From Shinisaurus crocodilurus (taxonomy: Eukaryota > Chordata > Lepidosauria > Squamata > Shinisauridae): a stretch of 64,000 bases of DNA. The DNA lies in contig CM037880.1 in NCBI GenBank assembly GCA_021292165.1, forward strand, positions 142,292,564 through 142,356,563, read 5' to 3'. A program made the translations under genes and the position numbers. The notes under the pieces were generated by a model. That model was given only the letters and a program-made list of their open reading frames with translations, ran no database searches and was not told the origin of the DNA. Positions 10,250 to 21,000 of the stretch are shown here, one piece after another. How positions within the stretch are numbered: position 1 is the first letter of the stretch; each line of letters opens with the position of its first letter.

Positions 10250-10610
10250 GACAGCGATTTTCTTAAAATTAATGAGAATCAAGTATTTCTTTTTTAAACA
10301 AGGACATACGTTTTCTTTATATAAAATATATCTTACTTGTAAAAAAGTCTGCAGAATTCTTTAACTGAAGTGTCTTCTCATTAATTTTAAGAAAATGTTT
10401 TAAAATGATTTCTATTTAGAATATAGAGAAATTTATTATACAATGAGAATGTATTTTTATTATGTGTTGTCCTCACCATGTGAACTTACTGTATGTATTT
10501 TGAACATTTACAGCCCCCTGAGGAAGGCCTTAGAAAAAAACACAGGCCAAAACGCGTCGGGCTCCTCTATTCAATAAAGATTTTGCATCCTGAAAACTTA
10601 GTTCTCTCCT
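10250..10610. mobile_element. AT-rich insert, Penelope-like with hammerhead-like motif
   Basis: Interrupts the DIRS element between its left terminal repeat and the recombinase remnant. A perfect 21-bp inverted repeat spans 10258-10278 and 10375-10395. At 10513-10560 lies CTGAGGAAGGCC, a loop, then GGCCAAAACGCGTCGGG. This resembles the CUGANGA - stem II - GAAACGCGUC core of the hammerhead ribozymes carried by Penelope-like elements, with two core substitutions. AATAAAG follows at 10573. No reverse transcriptase is present. Assignment to Penelope is inference. Confidence 0.4.
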
Positions 10611-10628
10611 TTTTTTTCCGCAGCAAGG

Positions 10629-11420
10629 TCATAAGCTAGCTGGATCGAGTGAGCAATCCAGGCTGCATGCCTCTGTGTCAAAACCAGCAGCCCAAGGCTT
10701 TTCTTCCCATAGCAAACACAGTTTCTGGGACTGACGGATGGATTCAGTCCAAGCCTTATAGAAGGCTAGTGCTCTCCTAACTTCGAGAGCATGCATAGTC
10801 CGTTCAAGTTGAGTAGAAGGCAATAGAAAAAAGGCCGGCAGAATGATGACTTGGTTCAGATGGAAGGAGGAGATGACCTTAGGCAAGAAAGCAATATCTG
10901 GTTGCAGCATGACCATGTCCCAATGAAACGTTAGATACGGCGGGTCGACCCGGAGGGCACAAAGCCCACTCGATCGCTGAGCTAAGGTAATCGCTACCAG
11001 GAATGCCGTCTTCCAGGTTACGAGCCGGAGATCCACTGACACCATTGGTTCAAAGGACTTGGTTGTAAGAGAGCGCAGAACAACAGTAAGACTCCAGCTC
11101 AGTACTATAGAACGAACTGGAGAAGTGAGGTTGCAGAGTCCTTTGAGAAACTGCTTGACCAGAGGGTGAGAAAATAGAGTACTGCCCCCGATGGTAGGGT
11201 GATAGGCGGAAAGCGCTGCTGGGTACACCTTGATCAAAGAGAGCTTAAGCCCCTTACCCATCAAGGTATGGAGGAACTGGAGGACACCCTGGAGAGGGCA
11301 GGACACTGGATTCAACCCCGAGGCAGTTGGAAACTCAGAGAAGACCGAGCACTTCCTAGTGTAGGACCTGCAGGCAGCCGGTTTCCTTGCTGTGTTTAAG
11401 ACAGCCTGAACTTCAGCTAA
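10629..11420 (-). pseudogene. DIRS tyrosine recombinase remnant
   Basis: The frame reads LKGLCNLTSPVRSIVLSW, then TWKTAFLVAITLAQRSSG (the region of the first catalytic Arg in DIRS recombinases), then FHWDMVMLQPDIAFLPKV. The C terminus, where the H-x-x-R and Tyr boxes should be, is missing; sequence changes near the insert at 10610. It would have resolved and integrated circular DIRS DNA. Not functional as it stands. Confidence 0.75.
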
Positions 11421-11961
11421 AAACTGATTAGAGGTAGGAGTCAGCGTATCCTCCATACGGTGAGGCGAAGAGTGTCGAGTTCTGGGTGACGGATTCGACC
11501 GTTGGTCCCTCGTCAGCAATACTGGGAATAGAGGGAGGCGTCGATACTTTCCCCTGGTCTGGTGTAGGAGTGGTGCAAACCACACTTGCCTTGGCCACCA
11601 CGGGGCAATGAAGATGCAATCCATGTTGTCTGACTGGATTTTGGCCAGAACCTTAGTCGGGAGCAGCAGTAGAGGAAAGATGTAAAACAGGGTATCTGTT
11701 CATGGGTGCAGGAAGGCATCCCCTAAGGGATCCAGGTCCTGTCCTGCTCAGCTACAGAAAAGAGGGCAGGCTGTGTTCTCCACTGTCGCGAATAGGTCGA
11801 TAGTGGGAACACCCCAGTGGTCGAAAAGACACTTCCGGACTCAAGGGTGTAGCGCCTACTCATGTGAAGTCAGTGCAACCCGACTGAGAGCATCTGCAAG
11901 CACGTTGTCTTTCCCAGCAATGTGTATGGCCATAAAGGACATCAGGAGAGGGATGGCCCAG

Positions 11962-12293
11962 TCAAAGATCTGGAGCGTCAAACGGGTGGGTCTGGCCATA
12001 TGAGTGCCCGCTTTGTTTGTTTAGATATGCTACTATAGTCATGTTGTCTGTGACAACCTGTATTTTGTGTCCTTGCAGGTTGGGCTCAAGAGCCTGTAGA
12101 GCGCCTGGAGTTCCAACAGGTCTATGTGTTGCAACTTCTCCTGATGAGACCACAGACGTTGTATTGTTCTGCTCCCACAGTGCACTCCCCAACCAAACAG
12201 TGATGTGTCCGTGGTCAGAGTCCTGGTAGGCAGAAGAGGAAGGAAGGGAAGGTCTCTAATCAGGTTGTCCACTATCAGCCACCAACAAAACAA
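11962..12293 (-). pseudogene. DIRS RNase H remnant
   Basis: Two overlapping frames give TTDTSLFGWGVHC, HIDLLELQALYRLL and VVTDNMTIVAYLNKQSG. These are the conserved D, E and D segments of the RNase H domain that follows RT in DIRS and Gypsy-like elements. A frameshift between them breaks the domain. Confidence 0.75.
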
Positions 12294-12336
12294 GTGGAGG
12301 ATAGTAGGCGGAATGGTCAGGTAAGTCTGGTGGGCA

Positions 12337-12480
12337 TTCTTTTTGGGATCGAAGGAGCAAAGGAACCAGTTCTGTAACAGTCACATGCATAGATGCACGA
12401 AGGCCATCTTTTTGGGATCAAAGGAGCATAGGAACCAGTTCTGTAGCAGTCACATGCATAGATACACGAAGGCCATCTAC
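12337..12480. repeat. Tandem duplication of about 70 bp in the DIRS element
   Basis: Two diverged copies, each containing TTTTTGGGATC, AGGAACCAGTTCTGTA and CACGAAGGCCATCT, lie head to tail between the RT and RNase H remnants. Confidence 0.85.
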
Positions 12481-12547
12481 CAATACCGTTGATGCTGTGA
12501 ACCTGAGAAGACGCTGGATAGAGTGAGCAGTGGTTTGGTCGGAACGG

Positions 12548-12612
12548 TTAACAACAACAACAACAACAACTACTATTATTATTTCTATATCGCCCAATAG
12601 CCAAAGCTCGCT
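12548..12612 (-). mobile_element. LINE/SINE 3' tail fragment
   Basis: Minus-strand reading GCTTTGGCTATTGGGCGATA, TAGAAATAATAATAG and then (GTT)n. The same tail occurs at 54128-54175 and, inverted, at 52025-52060. It is a very short 5'-truncated insertion next to the RT remnant. Confidence 0.55.
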
Positions 12613-13060
12613 GGTAAAGTCTCTTAGTTAAGGTAAGTATTGTCCGCACTCGGTCCCGAGGTAGGAAAACTTGCCCCACAGAAGCGTTGATGACGGCTCC
12701 AATGAACTGAATCTTTCTCAATGGCACCAGGACAGATTTCTCCCAATTCAAGTAAAATCCCAGGTTGGCTAGGAGGGTGAGTGTCTCTGTGAGAGCCCAC
12801 CATAGTCCTTGTTCCGTCAAGTCCACTAGAAGCCAGTCATCAAAGTATGGGAAGATCTGGATGCCTCATGATCAAAGGTAGGTACACACTACTGCAACGC
12901 ACTTGGTGAAGACTCGAGGAGCAGTGCAGAGGCTGAAGGGAAGCACAGTGAATTGGAAGGCATCTTGACCGATGCTGAAGCAGAGAAAATGGCAGCTGTC
13001 CTGGTGAATGGCAACATGAAAGTAAGCATCTTTCAAATTGATGGATGCCAGCCAATAGCC
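12548..13060 (-). pseudogene. DIRS reverse transcriptase remnant
   Basis: The minus-strand translation gives LASINLKDAYFHVAIHQDS (the RT motif A region), then FTVLPFSLCTAPRVFTK, then, in another frame, WEKSVLVPLRKIQFIGAVI. This is the DIRS/Gypsy-type RT fold. Frame changes near 12840 and the tail insertion at 12548-12612 disable it. Confidence 0.8.
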
Positions 13061-13594
13061 CTTGCGAAGGAGTGGGAGGATGGACTGCAGCGTGGTCATC
13101 TGGAACTTCTTTGGGGAGATGTAGCTGTTGACTCCCCGCAGGCCCAGGATCGATTGAAGCCTATGGGATGGTTGCGAAGCTGGTTGGATTGGCTCAGTCA
13201 AAGACTTCGCCTTCTTTGCCTCTTTCTTGCGTTTACGGCGTTCAGTGTCTTCCTTTCTGGAGTGTACCATTTTTGCAAGCTTTTTTGCGGAGAAGGATAT
13301 ATTGCGGCCCAGTATCTGGGGAGCCGCTACAGCCTCGGGTTGAGGTGGCGGAGTAACTGGGTGGTCGACTGGCGATGGCATTGCCTCCAAGGCCTTGTGC
13401 CACAGGATCACTTTTAAGTGGTCTGCTCTATGCCTGCAGGCCTGCCTTGTGAAGGCCTGGCAGTGGGGGCACGCATCCACCATGTGCCCCTCACCAAGGC
13501 AGAGCAAGCAAAAGGAGTGCCTGCTGGTGGACGGTAGCTTGGCGCCACACTTCCAGCACTTACGGAAGGGGGCCTTCAGAGGCATTCGCCTCAA
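12872..13594 (-). pseudogene. DIRS gag start joined to RT
   Basis: A 240-codon frame. The first 60 residues hold cysteine-rich motifs CWKCGAKLPSTSRHSFC and CLLCLGEGHMVDACPHC. A basic stretch RKEDTERRKRKKEAKKAK follows, and the frame then runs directly into RT sequence (LKDAYFHVAIH). In complete DIRS elements gag and RT are separate and much longer, so most of gag has been deleted with the frame preserved. The same gag start recurs at 52890-53061. Confidence 0.7.
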
Positions 13595-13774
13595 TACAGC
13601 CCTGCGGCTGAACAGACAGAATGAAATATAAATAAAAACGTAAAGAAAGAAGAAGGACAGAAAGACGATTAGAAGGAAAAAATAAAGAAAAAATAAAGAG
13701 AATATAAAGGTTGCCTCAGCACCAAATGCTTTGAACGAGTTGAGAGAAGCCCCCTCTTTCGTCTAGCCACAATG

Positions 13775-13942
13775 GCGATCGAAGGGGAACTGAGGGATTG
13801 GGCGAGAACCCGCAGGAGTATGCTCAGTGAGACAGTGGGGGAGGGATTCCCGCTCAATTTTCCTGAGCTTTAGAAGTTTCCAGAATCATCTCAGTGCTGA
13901 CACAGAGTCCATATGTGTGATGCGCTGAGACCATGAAGAAGA
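13775..13942. repeat. DIRS right inverted terminal repeat
   Basis: Reverse complement of 9975-10140. It lies just upstream of the gag start on the minus strand, as expected for the 5' end of a DIRS element. Confidence 0.8.
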
Positions 13943-14515
13943 ATAGTACATATATATATTTAGTATACCACAACCATGCCATAATTGTGAACACGGAAAA
14001 AAAATCTTGATTTAAAAATCTTGATTAAAAATTCTTTATATAGTAAATTCTACTGTGGGCAAGAAAACTGAATATTACACTAACAACTGCAGCATTTCAA
14101 TACTATTTTGAAAGCAGTTTAACAAAGCAAAATGTCTACCATTGACTTTGCATTCTTCAATATACTCAGAAAGAGATAAAAAGCAGTATGCGGTAATATA
14201 AGATTCATTTTGACAAATGTCTTGAATATAATGAATACAGGGGAAAGCAGCAGAATATCTGGCAACTATCATCCATATTTTAGCAGAATTAGAACCTATA
14301 TGCAAAATGGACTTACTCAACACCTCTAATGAGCCACTTGCCATACCATTTCTGTGCACACTAGTGTCTTCAAATGTGTGAAAATAATGTGCTAATTAAT
14401 TTAAGCAACTTTTTCCTGAGATAATGTGTTGTGATCAAACCTCTGGAAGAAAGTCTGAAAACAGAATTTTTGCTCAGAAATGTGTTAATGTATTACCTTC
14501 CTTTTTCTTCACTAG
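13943..14515. other. Non-coding stretch
   Basis: AT-rich; no exon or recognised element seen. Confidence 0.5.
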
Positions 14516-14935
14516 CTGTATCTGCATGTCACTTTAAGCCATGACTTATAGCTTCATAAACCAGAATGCGAACAAGCAGCATTCTGGTACACACATTTGC
14601 TCCCACTTTGCCCCTCCCTTTGTGTGAGCAGGTAAACAAACCAGGAAAGGGAGAGATTTGCATGACATCCCAACCATGATTATAGGTTATTGTGCCTGAA
14701 CAGAACAAACTAAAAAGAACAAACCCTGGTTGAAAGCTGGCTTAACATTCTGGTTTGTTTGGGAAAAATAAACCATAATATCAGGTTTGAATGTCATGCA
14801 AAAATCTCCCTTTGCTGTATCTGCTAGCACAAAACAGGAACAAACGCGATGTCTGTACTAGCATGCTGCCCATTCACATTCTAGTTTATTAATCCATAAT
14901 TCATGACTTATAGTGACATGCAAACATAGCCACTG
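14516..14935. repeat. Foldback MITE
   Basis: The left arm reads CTGCATGTCACTTTAAGCCA and the reversed right arm reads TTTGCATGTCACTATAAGTC. Both continue with CATGA(C/A)TTAT and TAAAC(C/T)AGAATG. The centre is near 14725. It shares GTGAGCAGGTAAACAAACCA-type internal sequence with 5868-6293. No coding capacity. Confidence 0.8.
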
Positions 14936-15529
14936 TATTTGTCTGTATTAAGACACAGGTGTGTAAAAAAAGAAGAAAAGACACAGGTGTGTGTACCAAT
15001 GTTTTCTAAAAGTAATAGGATAAGTGGCCCTAATCATAATGGAAAACACGCTCTATTTAGATATGACTAAACCCTAGGCATGATGCTGGCCAAGAGAATG
15101 AATGCAGCAGCAGCACCTTAGTTTGAAACTTTGTTCATTCGTCAGAGTTCTGTCTTGTCAAAGGGAATCTTAATGGATGCTGGCCTCCTTGTCTGATCTA
15201 GTTCCATATACATTTCACAAGGCAATATTCATTTTTATCTATCTTCACAGACAGTTACTTTAGAGCCAAATGACCTGAAATTGCTTTGCTCCCACTTCTA
15301 TTAACAAAATAATTAGAAAGAAAGATCGCTTACAAGGGCAGGAATGTGCTCCTTAAAGAAGGAATATATAGTCTTTCACTTTACCCATGTTACATTTTAC
15401 TTTCATCAAGCCAGGTTAAATTTAGAGAAACATAGGGATGCTTTGAAATTCCCAGAAACCAGACTGGATGCATTTACCTTAGAATATGTCTCATTGGCCC
15501 CAGTGGAATTTTTTTTCTTAGTAAATATT
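14936..15529. other. Non-coding stretch
   Basis: AT-rich intronic-looking sequence; no exon or classifiable element seen. Confidence 0.5.
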
Positions 15530-15542
15530 CATAGGATTGCAT
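15530..15542. repeat. Target-site duplication, left
   Basis: CATAGGATTGCAT, identical to 18619-18631, bounds the LINE copy 15543-18618. Confidence 0.8.
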
Positions 15543-18500
15543 GGAGAGAGACTGAGGATGGCGACGGACCAGCAGCTTGTTTTAGACCAGTGATGGCGAA
15601 CCTATGGCACGCGTGCCACAGGTGGCACGTAGGGACCTCCCTGTGGGCACATGAGCCATAGTCTGGAACACACAACAGGAGGAGCGGCAAGTAACCACGC
15701 CGCCACGCTGGACCGCTGGGTCCCGTTGCGTCATTTTTACGACCAGGAAGTGTCCAAGGCAGGGTAAGGGTAAGGCAGGGCAGAGCGGAACACAGCGGCA
15801 GCCTCCCTTCATACCGCTCCTTCCCTCCAGTGGGAAGTCGTAGCAAGGTAGGGAAGGTCTCTCTCTCTCTCTCTCTCTGCGCCTTCAGGACTGGCCACGG
15901 CGAGGCTTGGGGGAAGGGGACGCTGGAGCCGAGGTGGAAAAAGGAGGCTGAGGTGGGGAGGACTCCCAAGCACGCGCGCTCAGGGTCGCTTCTTTCCTGG
16001 CACAGGGGATTTATGGGGGGGGGAATCTCCAAAGCAGCAGCAGCAGCAGCCCCCGTGGACAAAGGGAGCGTGCTGGAGCGTCCTGGAAACAGCTGCAGAG
16101 AAAAGCTGGGATCCTACAAACAGGTTTGGCAGGGGGTGATCAAAGGGAGGGAAACGTGCTTCTTTAAAAACAACGCATAAAAAACAACAACAACCAACCT
16201 TAGTCCTTCTTTACCCTTTCCCTCTTCAGGCTGGAAAGATCATGCCTAGGGAAGAGTAACCCAAGGCACAAAACTTTGCAGACTTAGTTCCTGCTCAGGG
16301 ATTCTCTGGGTTTGCTGCTGCTGCTGCTGGAGCCATTTCCCTCCCATCTGTCTCTGCAGCGAGACAGAGATAGGCAGAAGTAGGCAGACAAATCTGTGTG
16401 TGTGTGTGTGAGGGAGAGAGAGAGAGCCATAACATTCGTGTCTCCTGCTTCCATAAATTATAATGGGGGGGGGGATTACAAGGAGCTTTGCCTCCACATT
16501 AGCTACCAGAAAACCTTTCTAAACTGCTTTCCTTGTTCCTGTTGCATTTTTGTGGGAAGTGCTGGGATGACATGAAGAGGAAAAACCGCAGGTCAGATGG
16601 TTGTTCCATTAATTTAGTTTTCATGAGGGTACCTACCCAGCCTCCTGTACTGCATTGTTAAGGTTTGAATTTACTTCTTTGAATGCCGCCCCCCACTTCT
16701 GTTTTCTGGTGTATTTTTTATAGTTTTGCCCTGTCCTGGACTTAGGAGCTCCACAGACTGTAGTATATAGGAAATTTTATCTATGGGCTTTATGAACATT
16801 ATTTATACATGAATTATAAACCACTCATCATTTTTAGCATAAATAAGAACTATAAACTTTCTACAGCCTGAAAAATTGGACAAATGTAAGGAAAGTGTCT
16901 ACATGGGGGTTTTAATCAATCAAATCATTTTTATCATCAGGATTATCCTCTCTTTTATCATTATTAATATTATATTTATTGTTTATTATATTCATTATTT
17001 ACTTTATCATATATTTATTCAGGTTTAATTGCAGTGTTGGCACTTTGAAATAAATACGTTGGTTTTGTGTTGCAGTTTGGGCACTCGGGCTCAAAAAGGT
17101 TCGCCATCACTGTTTTAGACGCTCTCTTTTAAATTCCTTTTAAACTGTGTTTTCTTTTAGTCTTAAGGGGATTTTATCTTCCCCCCTTGTTTTATATCAT
17201 GTTTTACCCTTTTTAAAATAGTTTTATCTTGTGCATGTGAGGTTTTATCTTTTTACTGTGGTTTTAACTAGTGTTTTGAAATTTTATCTACGGTATTTAT
17301 TCACTGTGAGCCCACGTTCCTGTTGGAACCACCCTATTACTGTTTGCTGTTTCTCCTTCCCTTCTGCTAAAGATGCTGGGAAAACAAACCAACTGTAACT
17401 AAGATTGCACAAGTAGCTAAAACTAAGAAAGGGAAAAGAAGAGAATTAACAGTTATTTACATTTTTGGTGGTGTAAGTTTTACATTCCACTCTCCTGCTC
17501 CTTGACTGCAACCATTAAAAATTTACCTGCCAGGACCTGGGAAAAGAGACGAAGGGAGGCTTCAAACTTCACTGGTGCCTCAATTTGATTAAAACAAGAG
17601 GAGAACGCCAACTGACATGTGGGAATTAAATGCCTAATTAGCTCTTCTCCGTGAAGTCAGAGATTCTGAGCCTCTGAAATTTCAAGAAGACTTGTCAGAA
17701 CTATTTATTATTTCAGGAACAGGTCTATTGCTTGAAACTCGAGAACTGTGATTCAATGACCACGGCTGCTCGTCTTTGAAGAGTAAGTTTGTACCTTGAT
17801 AAAGAAGAGGGAGTTGATTTATGTTAGGTATAACAAGTGAAGACTATTAGAACGCTCAGATACTCCCTTGCTAAAACTGAGCCGAACCTGTGGTGTGGAA
17901 CGCAGGAAGGAATTCTGAAGAGGTTTCGAGAAGCTTGAAGAAGACGTAAAGGACATTGTTTTTTGGGGGGGTTTGACTACGTGTATTTATACACTTAAAA
18001 GCTGGTGTATCCCTGTTATTACTTGGAATGCTTACTGAAAAGGGTCCTAGGAAGCGCTCCCGAGCCTCCCGTAATAATTCTAATTTATTCTCCCCACCCC
18101 ATACTAAGCAGCTTAAAATTGATGAGTTTTTCAGATTTGAGCGGCCCATATTAGACGATAGAAAGTTTACAATTCCTACTTCCAATAGGTTTGATGTCTT
18201 AGAAACTGAAAGTTTAGAATTTCAGTCACCAAACATAGAAAATCCTACTGCTATTATTAATAATCATATAAGTGGGAATAGCCATGAGAATATTAATGAG
18301 ACTACTTCTCTCCCTAGTGATCGTGTAATTTTAGCAGAGCAATGTAACTTGGTGGCTAAAACAGTTCAAGATATCTATAAACGGCTTAATGTAATTTCAA
18401 ATAACATAGATGGCCTTATATCTATTATAACAAGGGAAAATACTGCTACCCTTTCTAAGACCACCATTGGGAAACGGGTTGGCGTTAATGCATCAAATAA

Positions 18501-18618
18501 GGATGAATTTAATCAATTTTCTGAACCTATTGGGGTTGGAGAGAGTCCATTCATGGATTCTAATTTACTTCTTCAGACTCACCAGGTAGCTTTAATGGTT
18601 TATCCCTATAAAATACTG
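15543..18618 (+). mobile_element. LINE copy with 5' end and ORF1 but no 3' end
   Basis: Bounded by a perfect 13-bp duplication. It begins GGAGAGAGACTGAGGATGGC; a GATGGCG motif about 14 bases in resembles the YY1 site near the start of L1 5' UTRs. ORF1 lies at 18028-18633. The copy ends inside or just after ORF1, without ORF2 and without a poly(A) tail. A 1525-bp hAT MITE (15588-17112) is nested in the 5' region. L1 affiliation is inferred from the 5' end only. Confidence 0.6.
15588..17112. mobile_element. Non-autonomous hAT element, 1.5 kb
   Basis: Terminal inverted repeats CAGTGATGGCGAACCTATGG and, reversed from the right, CAGTGATGGCGAACCTTTTT. They are flanked by identical 8-bp duplications TTTTAGAC (15580-15587 and 17113-17120). 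The interior has a GC-rich left part with a CT run (15861-15878) and a CAG-rich stretch, and an AT-rich right part. No transposase is seen. The duplication size and ends identify hAT. Confidence 0.9.
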
Positions 18619-18633
18619 CATAGGATTGCATAG
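18028..18633 (+). CDS. LINE ORF1-like protein, truncated
   Basis: An open frame of 201 codons starting MLTEKGPRKRSRASR, a basic, nuclear-signal-like start. Residues 28-35 read QLKIDEFF, which fits the PCNA-interaction (PIP-box) pattern Q-x-x-I-x-x-F-F. The middle is Asn/Ser-rich and residues about 95-150 have a heptad-like pattern (LVAKTVQDIYKRLNVI) that may be a short coiled coil. No RRM or zinc knuckle is reached before the element ends at 18618; the last few codons come from the duplication and flank. Function is inferred from position only. Confidence 0.5.
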   Translation: MLTEKGPRKRSRASRNNSNLFSPPHTKQLKIDEFFRFERPILDDRKFTIPTSNRFDVLETESLEFQSPNIENPTAIINNHISGNSHENINETTSLPSDRVILAEQCNLVAKTVQDIYKRLNVISNNIDGLISIITRENTATLSKTTIGKRVGVNASNKDEFNQFSEPIGVGESPFMDSNLLLQTHQVALMVYPYKILHRIA

Positions 18634-20316
18634 GATATGCATAGGATTTTGAACCCTTAAAACAGGGTTCAAAAAGCAAATTTCTGAGCATCCCAAGGCA
18701 GTAACTCCTTTTAACATTACATCTGCACTAGCCCCTAAAGGTCTGGATTGCATTTGTCACTAAGCGAGAACACTGACAGCTTGTTCATTCATACAATCCT
18801 CTTTAAAACAAATGGAAATGTTTTTTAAAAAATTACTATATAATTAAATGAAGTAATGCTTTAACACATATTGCGTACAAATGAAGTACAAACAGAAACA
18901 AATAGTGATAAACTATTTATCTTACTAATACGACTAAAAGTGAATGATAAAATGTGGGGTCAACAGTAGGGATGTATGGCTGCTGTAAAATCCGTTCTGT
19001 CTATGTTTTGCGGATTGTCAGATGCTTTTCATTCCATCATCTGCTCATTGACAGAACTGGATTTTGCGCAAATGCATTTGTACGCATTCGCGCAAATTTG
19101 CAGTTGTGCAAATTCAAACTCATGAAAATGCACAAATTCCCCAACATACGCCAATCCCCCCCAAAATGCATATTTTCACACTTTAGCCTATGGGGGAAAT
19201 GCACAATTTTGGTTGGTGTTTTTTTTAGTTTGCAGTGGAAAGGGGAAAACAGGAAAATCTTGTTCTGTGAACATGAACTTTCTTCTGTTCATGGAAGGAA
19301 AAGTGAATTTGCAAATCAATGTAAATTACATTAAAAAAAAGATTCACTTGGATAAAACAGTAGGAGACAGTAACAAAAAAAAAAGACTGGCAATAGAAAA
19401 CACCTGTTGGGCAACAGACAATATGTTGGAGAATCCAAGCATATGAAAACATAGAGAAGTACTCAGGCACCTAGAAGAACCAACTTTCAATGGCTGAAAC
19501 TGAGAAATAATGAGGTTCCCGAAAATTTAAAACCCTGAGCCACAACTTTATCTCTATACTTCTTTATTCTACCTTAATTAAAGGCTCAACTGTAAAACCT
19601 AATGTGTTAAAAATAAAGACAATGTGTTCATAAATACAGGATTGGGTCACTAGTCACACAAAGACTAGCAACATCACCAGTCTTCAAATACTTAAATTGG
19701 AGCGTACCAACTACCGCCAATAGCACATGGTTGTAAACACAGATGAAATTATGTAGACCCGGCTGGCAGATATGTCGTTACATAATGGGGTGTGAAAAGT
19801 CGTACAGATAAGGAAATGTAGAATTTCCAGTTCCTAGTTTGTCAATTCCCACGGCCACCAGCCCTGCACATCAGCTTTGGTAAATTATGCATTACTTTCT
19901 CTCATCATTTTTATGACAATTATATATACAGGTGATTAATAACCCAAAACGCTGGAGAGCTCGTTGACTCCCCCATGCCACCCCACCCACACATCCACAA
20001 TGGCAAACTGGTTCAAGAGCTTCCATCCTCTGGAATTAAAAAATCCAAGAGATGCCACCTGTTTAAAGTTACACATTCTGCTAGGAAGCAGACAGAGAAT
20101 TGCACAGCTCATAGTTCCCAGCTGAATCAGCTGACAACCTACTTTATCACTGGAAGCTAAAAAGCTAATCTCTGAGCTTAACCCTCACTCCTTATCTGAC
20201 CTCTTCCCATAACTTAGCCGTTAGTGCTTAAGCTACCTTTATCCCACTAAAATGTGGCATCTGAACACATTACTCAGTAATAGTTTGAATCCTAAAATAT
20301 TATTAATTTAGCTCAC
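18632..20316. other. Intron 11 of CTDP1, visible part
   Basis: Mostly unclassified. Around 18980-19330 and again near 46960-47110 there are degenerate GCACAAATTT/TGCAAATTTG repeats. No sign of the last CTDP1 exon (acidic C-terminal tail) here or further left. Confidence 0.5.
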
Positions 20317-20476
20317 CTCTTTATCCATACTTTCTAAATCCTCTTTACACATGGTGTATAGTGGCATTGTTTCCGACATACTTGGCTGGCGTTTCCGTCT
20401 GGATGGTCCAGGTTCTTCATTCTCACTTGCTGGCATCTCCTCTTCATCAAAAAGCTGTTGATGTGGCTGAACAACT
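20317..20476 (-). CDS. CTDP1: CTDP1 exon (probably 11): C-terminal tail
   Basis: 160 bp. The acceptor is TTTTTCAG and the donor is GAG|GTGAGC. One base completes an Arg codon from the previous exon, then 53 codons follow: [17 protein letters not shown], a [17 protein letters not shown] segment (basic, nuclear-signal-like, conserved in FCP1) and [15 protein letters not shown]. It ends in phase 0. The acidic C-terminal TFIIF-binding region should follow in an exon left of the window. Confidence 0.95.
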
Positions 20477-20945
20477 CTGAAAAATTTAAAAAACTCTGTA
20501 TTACAAAAACACTACAAGACTAGAACTTAACAAAATGTCAAATTCAGCATAGGATACAGATCCATTTCAAAACTCATACAATAGAAAAACGTCCTCATTA
20601 ATCATGTTGCTCAATTTGGATTGCCCTCTGGTGCATTTAAAATAATTCTGAAGGCAATATCATAGCGATGTCAATTAGAAATGCAGGACTCACCCATGAC
20701 TCCAAATCCCTCTAGCACCGTTTGTTCCACCAAGAACAAAAGCTAGTGTAAGATAAAAGTCTGGGAACTGTCCACTTTTGATGTGGACACAGATTAAAAA
20801 CTAGAGGATTCAGAACAAATGTCTTTCTAGCTTGTGTGTGCACATGCACACATGTACATATGTGTTTTGCACCCCTATAAACTCACTTGGACATATGACT
20901 GACTTGCACCCTATCAGACAATGCTACTGAAATGTGCCTCTGTGT

Positions 20946-21000
<55 letters not shown>

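Larger units (their letters stand above)
9950..13942 (-). mobile_element. Degenerate DIRS-type retrotransposon
   Basis: Inverted terminal repeats of about 165 bp lie at 9975-10140 and 13775-13942, sharing CACACATATGGACTCTGT and TCTCACTGAGCAT(G/A)CTCC. Between them, on the minus strand and in DIRS order, are a gag-like zinc-knuckle start, reverse transcriptase, RNase H and tyrosine recombinase. All are fragmented by stops and frameshifts. DIRS elements integrate by a tyrosine recombinase and make no target duplication; none is seen. An unrelated insert occupies about 10250-10610. Confidence 0.85.
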
